This document shows, piece after piece, positions 33,398 through 33,423 of a DNA stretch of 33,423 nt; the first letter of the stretch is position 1, and every line of letters begins with the position of its first letter. Below the pieces are notes generated by a model, which saw only the letters and a list, made by a program, of their open reading frames with translations, was not told the origin of the DNA and searched no databases. Made by a program: the position numbers and the translations under genes. The stretch lies in NCBI GenBank assembly GCA_964454745.1, contig CAYVUI010000040.1, positions 1-33,423 on the forward strand. Direction: 5' to 3'. The DNA comes from CAYVUI01 sp964454745. Lineage in GTDB: Bacteria; Planctomycetota; Phycisphaerae; Sedimentisphaerales; Anaerohalosphaeraceae.

Positions 33398-33423
33398 GCC
33401 GGAGGTATACGTTCCTGCGGCTT
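33396..33423 (+). terminator. Probable intrinsic terminator after the diiron protein gene, cut at window end
   Basis: AAGCCG (33396-33401) pairs with CGGCTT (33418-33423), with an inner AGG/CCT helix. It overlaps the TAA stop. A T-run, if any, would lie outside the window. Confidence 0.5.

Overview
This 33.4 kb stretch is dense chromosomal core sequence from a Gram-negative, probably anaerobic bacterium. Inner-core LPS genes (lpxK, hldE, gmhB-like, waaF-like, waaP-like) imply an outer membrane. An NfnAB-type bifurcating reductase and a rubrerythrin-like diiron protein suggest anaerobic metabolism. The overall gene style (GTG/TTG starts, rpmB next to gatCAB, a FlgI-like HEAT lipoprotein) is compatible with Planctomycetota, perhaps Phycisphaerae. 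That placement is inference from gene content only; no 16S gene or phylogenetic marker alignment was available. There is no sign of phage, insertion sequence, CRISPR array or rRNA.

Layout. 1-1619 (minus): an isochorismatase-fold protein that has lost its catalytic cysteine, followed by a gamma-glutamylcyclotransferase-like protein cut by the window start. 1858-3227 (plus): the RNA methyltransferases trmB and rsmG, overlapping. 3243-4193 (minus): a Cys-rich mini-protein and a DUF4230-like membrane protein. 4353-5720 (plus): a secreted alpha/beta hydrolase and a 51-residue zinc-ribbon protein. 5772-5845 (minus): tRNA-Cys. 6059-9300 (plus): nfnA-nfnB, a terminator, then an RluB-like pseudouridine synthase. 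9310-10227 (minus): a short-chain dehydrogenase. 10427-14032 (plus): rpmB, an intrinsic terminator or attenuator, then gatC-gatA-gatB.

14047-22459 (minus) reads from right to left as one probable operon behind a near-consensus promoter: isocitrate dehydrogenase, lpxK, hldE, gmhB fused to a membrane tail, waaF-like, waaP-like, a family 4 glycosyltransferase and plsY. Together these supply activated ADP-heptose, 4'-phosphorylate lipid A, add heptose to the core, phosphorylate it, extend it, and make lysophosphatidic acid for membrane lipids.

22574-32273 (minus) is a second long operon: a FlgI-like lipoprotein with HEAT repeats inserted, smc, two M16-family proteins (one with the zinc site, one with the C-terminal Arg/Tyr motif), an acidic disordered protein, and a membrane-anchored MinD/CpsD-like protein whose Walker A loop is gone. 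32588-33397 (plus) holds a Cys-rich mini-protein and the diiron protein, closed by a hairpin at the window edge.

The best candidates for something undescribed are the HEAT-interrupted FlgI-like lipoprotein, the acidic protein/pseudo-ATPase pair after smc, and the membrane-tailed GmhB that lacks half its zinc site.
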